From positions 1 through 39,476 of the IMG/VR virus record IMGVR_UViG_3300008116_001193: a DNA stretch of 39,476 nucleotides. One strand, 5' to 3'. Shown here in pieces: positions 38,175 to 39,476 of the stretch (position 1 is the stretch's first letter; each line of letters begins with the position of its first letter). The notes under the pieces are model-generated. The model was not told the DNA's origin, did not search any database, and saw only the letters and a program-made list of their open reading frames with translations. A program made the translations under genes and the position numbers. The stretch is from a virus.

Positions 38175-39476
38175 ATGTCAGACGTAAATTCATTAATCAA
38201 CGAAGCCGGCTCAGCACACAAGGTTATCGTTGAACAATCCCGCCAATTGGCAGGAAAGTGGGAAAAGTCAGGCCTTCTTGAAGGCATGAAGGGAGCAGAG
38301 AAGCAAGGTATGGCAGTAATGCTTGAAAACCAAGCTTCACAACTTCTCCAAGAAAACTCATACACCAACCTCGCAGGCACCGCAGGTGAACAATGGGCAG
38401 GTGTAGCACTTCCATTAGTTCGTAAGGTCTTCGGTTCAATCGCAGCTAAGAACTTCGTATCAGTCCAACCAATGAACCTTCCTTCAGGACTTGTGTTCTA
38501 CATGGACTTCAAGTACGGCACAACTGTAAACGGAAAGACCTCAGGAACCTCACTCTATGGTAACGCACTTGGTTCACCATTTGGTGGCTTCGGTAACTCA
38601 GATGAAGGCGGCTTATACGGTGCAGGTCAATTTGCTTACACAGTAAATGATGCATCTTTGACCGGATTAACTACAGCTCCAGCATCTGCATCAGCATTAT
38701 CAGACATCAACTTCAACTCAGATTACTCTGCTTCATTAGCAGCAGGTAACCTCTCGAAGTACTCAATCGCAACCAGTTCATTAACTGGTCTTGACAAGCT
38801 CGCAGTCCGCTCATTCATCCCATCAGGATCAGTAGTTGACTTCGCAGCATTAGTACTTCCAGAATTCACCAAGATTGTTGGTGCAAACGTAGTGTTTATC
38901 GTTAACACCAACGTAGCAGCAGGCAAGACCATCAACTCAGTTGCATACAGTAAGCAACCAACCGATTCAACCCGTGGTGATTTCGAAGATACAACTGGTG
39001 CAGATTTGAACATCCCACAAATCGACTTAGAACTTAAGTCAGAAACAATCGTAGCAAAGACCCGTAAGTTGAAGGCAGTCTGGTCACCAGAACTTGCACA
39101 AGACTTGAACGCTTACCACAGTGTTGATGCAGAAGCTGAATTAACAGCAATGTTAAGTGATTACATCTCAACCGAAATCGACCTCGAAATCCTTGATATG
39201 TTAATCGCAGCTGTTCCAACTCAAACCACTGAATACTGGTCAGCTGAAATCGGTCGTGTGTACAACTCATCTTCTGGTGCATTCGCAGCATCATCATATA
39301 CTGGTACTGCATGGACCAACATGACCTGGTTCCAAACTCTCGGTCAAAAGATGCAAAAGGTAAGTAACAAGATTCATCAACTCACCATGCGTGGTGGTGC
39401 AAACTTCGCAGTATGTTCACCAACCGTCGCAACAATCCTTGAAACCATCCCAGGCTTCATGGCAAACACAGATGGT
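38175..39476 (+). CDS. Major capsid protein (gp23-like), 3' end beyond the window
   Basis: The first 434 residues of the major capsid protein are present and the frame is open to the last base. Typical features include MSDVNSLINEAGSAHK at the start, GLLEGMKGAEKQGMAVMLEN, TNLAGTAGEQWAGVALPLVR then KVFGSIAAKNFVSVQPMNLP (about residues 64-105), YMDFKYGTTVNG (about 109-120) and RKLKAVWSPELAQDLNAYHS (about 297-316), a T4 gp23 core signature. A likely maturation cleavage site is L-Q-E60 before NSYTN, matching the (L/I)-x-E rule of T4 gp21. T4 gp23 precursor is 521 aa, so about 80-100 residues are probably missing. Codon use is strongly biased (TCA for Ser, AAC, ATC, GCA), unlike the tail genes, as expected for very high expression. 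Confidence 0.95.
   Translation, partial: MSDVNSLINEAGSAHKVIVEQSRQLAGKWEKSGLLEGMKGAEKQGMAVMLENQASQLLQENSYTNLAGTAGEQWAGVALPLVRKVFGSIAAKNFVSVQPMNLPSGLVFYMDFKYGTTVNGKTSGTSLYGNALGSPFGGFGNSDEGGLYGAGQFAYTVNDASLTGLTTAPASASALSDINFNSDYSASLAAGNLSKYSIATSSLTGLDKLAVRSFIPSGSVVDFAALVLPEFTKIVGANVVFIVNTNVAAGKTINSVAYSKQPTDSTRGDFEDTTGADLNIPQIDLELKSETIVAKTRKLKAVWSPELAQDLNAYHSVDAEAELTAMLSDYISTEIDLEILDMLIAAVPTQTTEYWSAEIGRVYNSSSGAFAASSYTGTAWTNMTWFQTLGQKMQKVSNKIHQLTMRGGANFAVCSPTVATILETIPGFMANTDG

Noticed and set aside
1-39476. tRNA genes, CRISPR array, insertion sequence, integrase or attachment site
   Set aside because: None recognised by eye; short tRNAs could be missed without a dedicated scan.

Overview
This window is a contiguous piece of a large, AT-rich, T4-like contractile-tailed phage (myovirus) genome. 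Every convincing gene lies on the + strand, genes are packed with ATGA or TAATG overlaps, and the set contains hallmark T4-type proteins: a gp55-like late sigma factor, gp5-like spike, gp25 and gp6 baseplate wedge proteins, gp17 large terminase, gp20 portal, gp21 prohead protease, gp22-position scaffold and gp23 major capsid protein (cut by the window end). The host cannot be read from the sequence. Several proteins resemble those of uncultured or aquatic T4-like phages, but that is an impression from memory, not a search result.

Layout. 1-893: end of an unknown gene and the late sigma factor, closed by a hairpin. 933-16714: a long late module for baseplate and tail, with spike, gp25, gp6, a DNRLRE-like protein, an Ig-like protein, a giant protein of about 1,540-1,576 aa with a LamG-like domain, and four further probable virion proteins, two of them paralogous. 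16734-20998: a replication/recombination island inserted between structural modules, consisting of a primase fused to the remnant of a PD-(D/E)XK nuclease, then a single-chain Mre11-Rad50 (gp47-gp46) fusion, closed by a second hairpin. 21040-25742: a structural-looking protein and a 963-aa multidomain protein combining an HNH-like segment, a KxDG ligase-like nucleotidyltransferase domain and an NMN-adenylyltransferase-like domain. 25749-28203: a coiled-coil protein, a frameshifted spanin-like protein and the large terminase. 28256-32214: accessory genes (an EF-hand protein, a ferritin-like DUF5856-type protein, and a run of short basic Cys-containing proteins, one of only 51 aa). 32225-39476: the head module (portal, two unknown proteins, prohead protease, a HExxH metallopeptidase, a phage-encoded ribosomal protein bS21, scaffold, capsid).

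How it works together. The gp55-like sigma would direct late transcription of the baseplate, tail and head genes. Primase and the Mre11-Rad50 fusion serve replication and recombination. Terminase and portal package DNA into a prohead built from scaffold and capsid and matured by the protease. bS21 and the repeated strong ribosome binding site CTCATAGGAGA before scaffold and capsid suggest attention to late translation.

Points most worth a second look: the 963-aa nucleotidyltransferase fusion; the Mre11-Rad50 fusion; the nuclease-fragment/primase fusion; bS21 inside the head operon; three intergenic hairpins sharing a CTATTTATA-type loop; and three places (about 8956, 26300 and 31848) where one missing base would explain a broken reading frame. 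Those three could be assembly errors, true mutations or recoding, and the sequence alone does not decide. No tRNA, rRNA, CRISPR array, insertion sequence or integrase was recognised.
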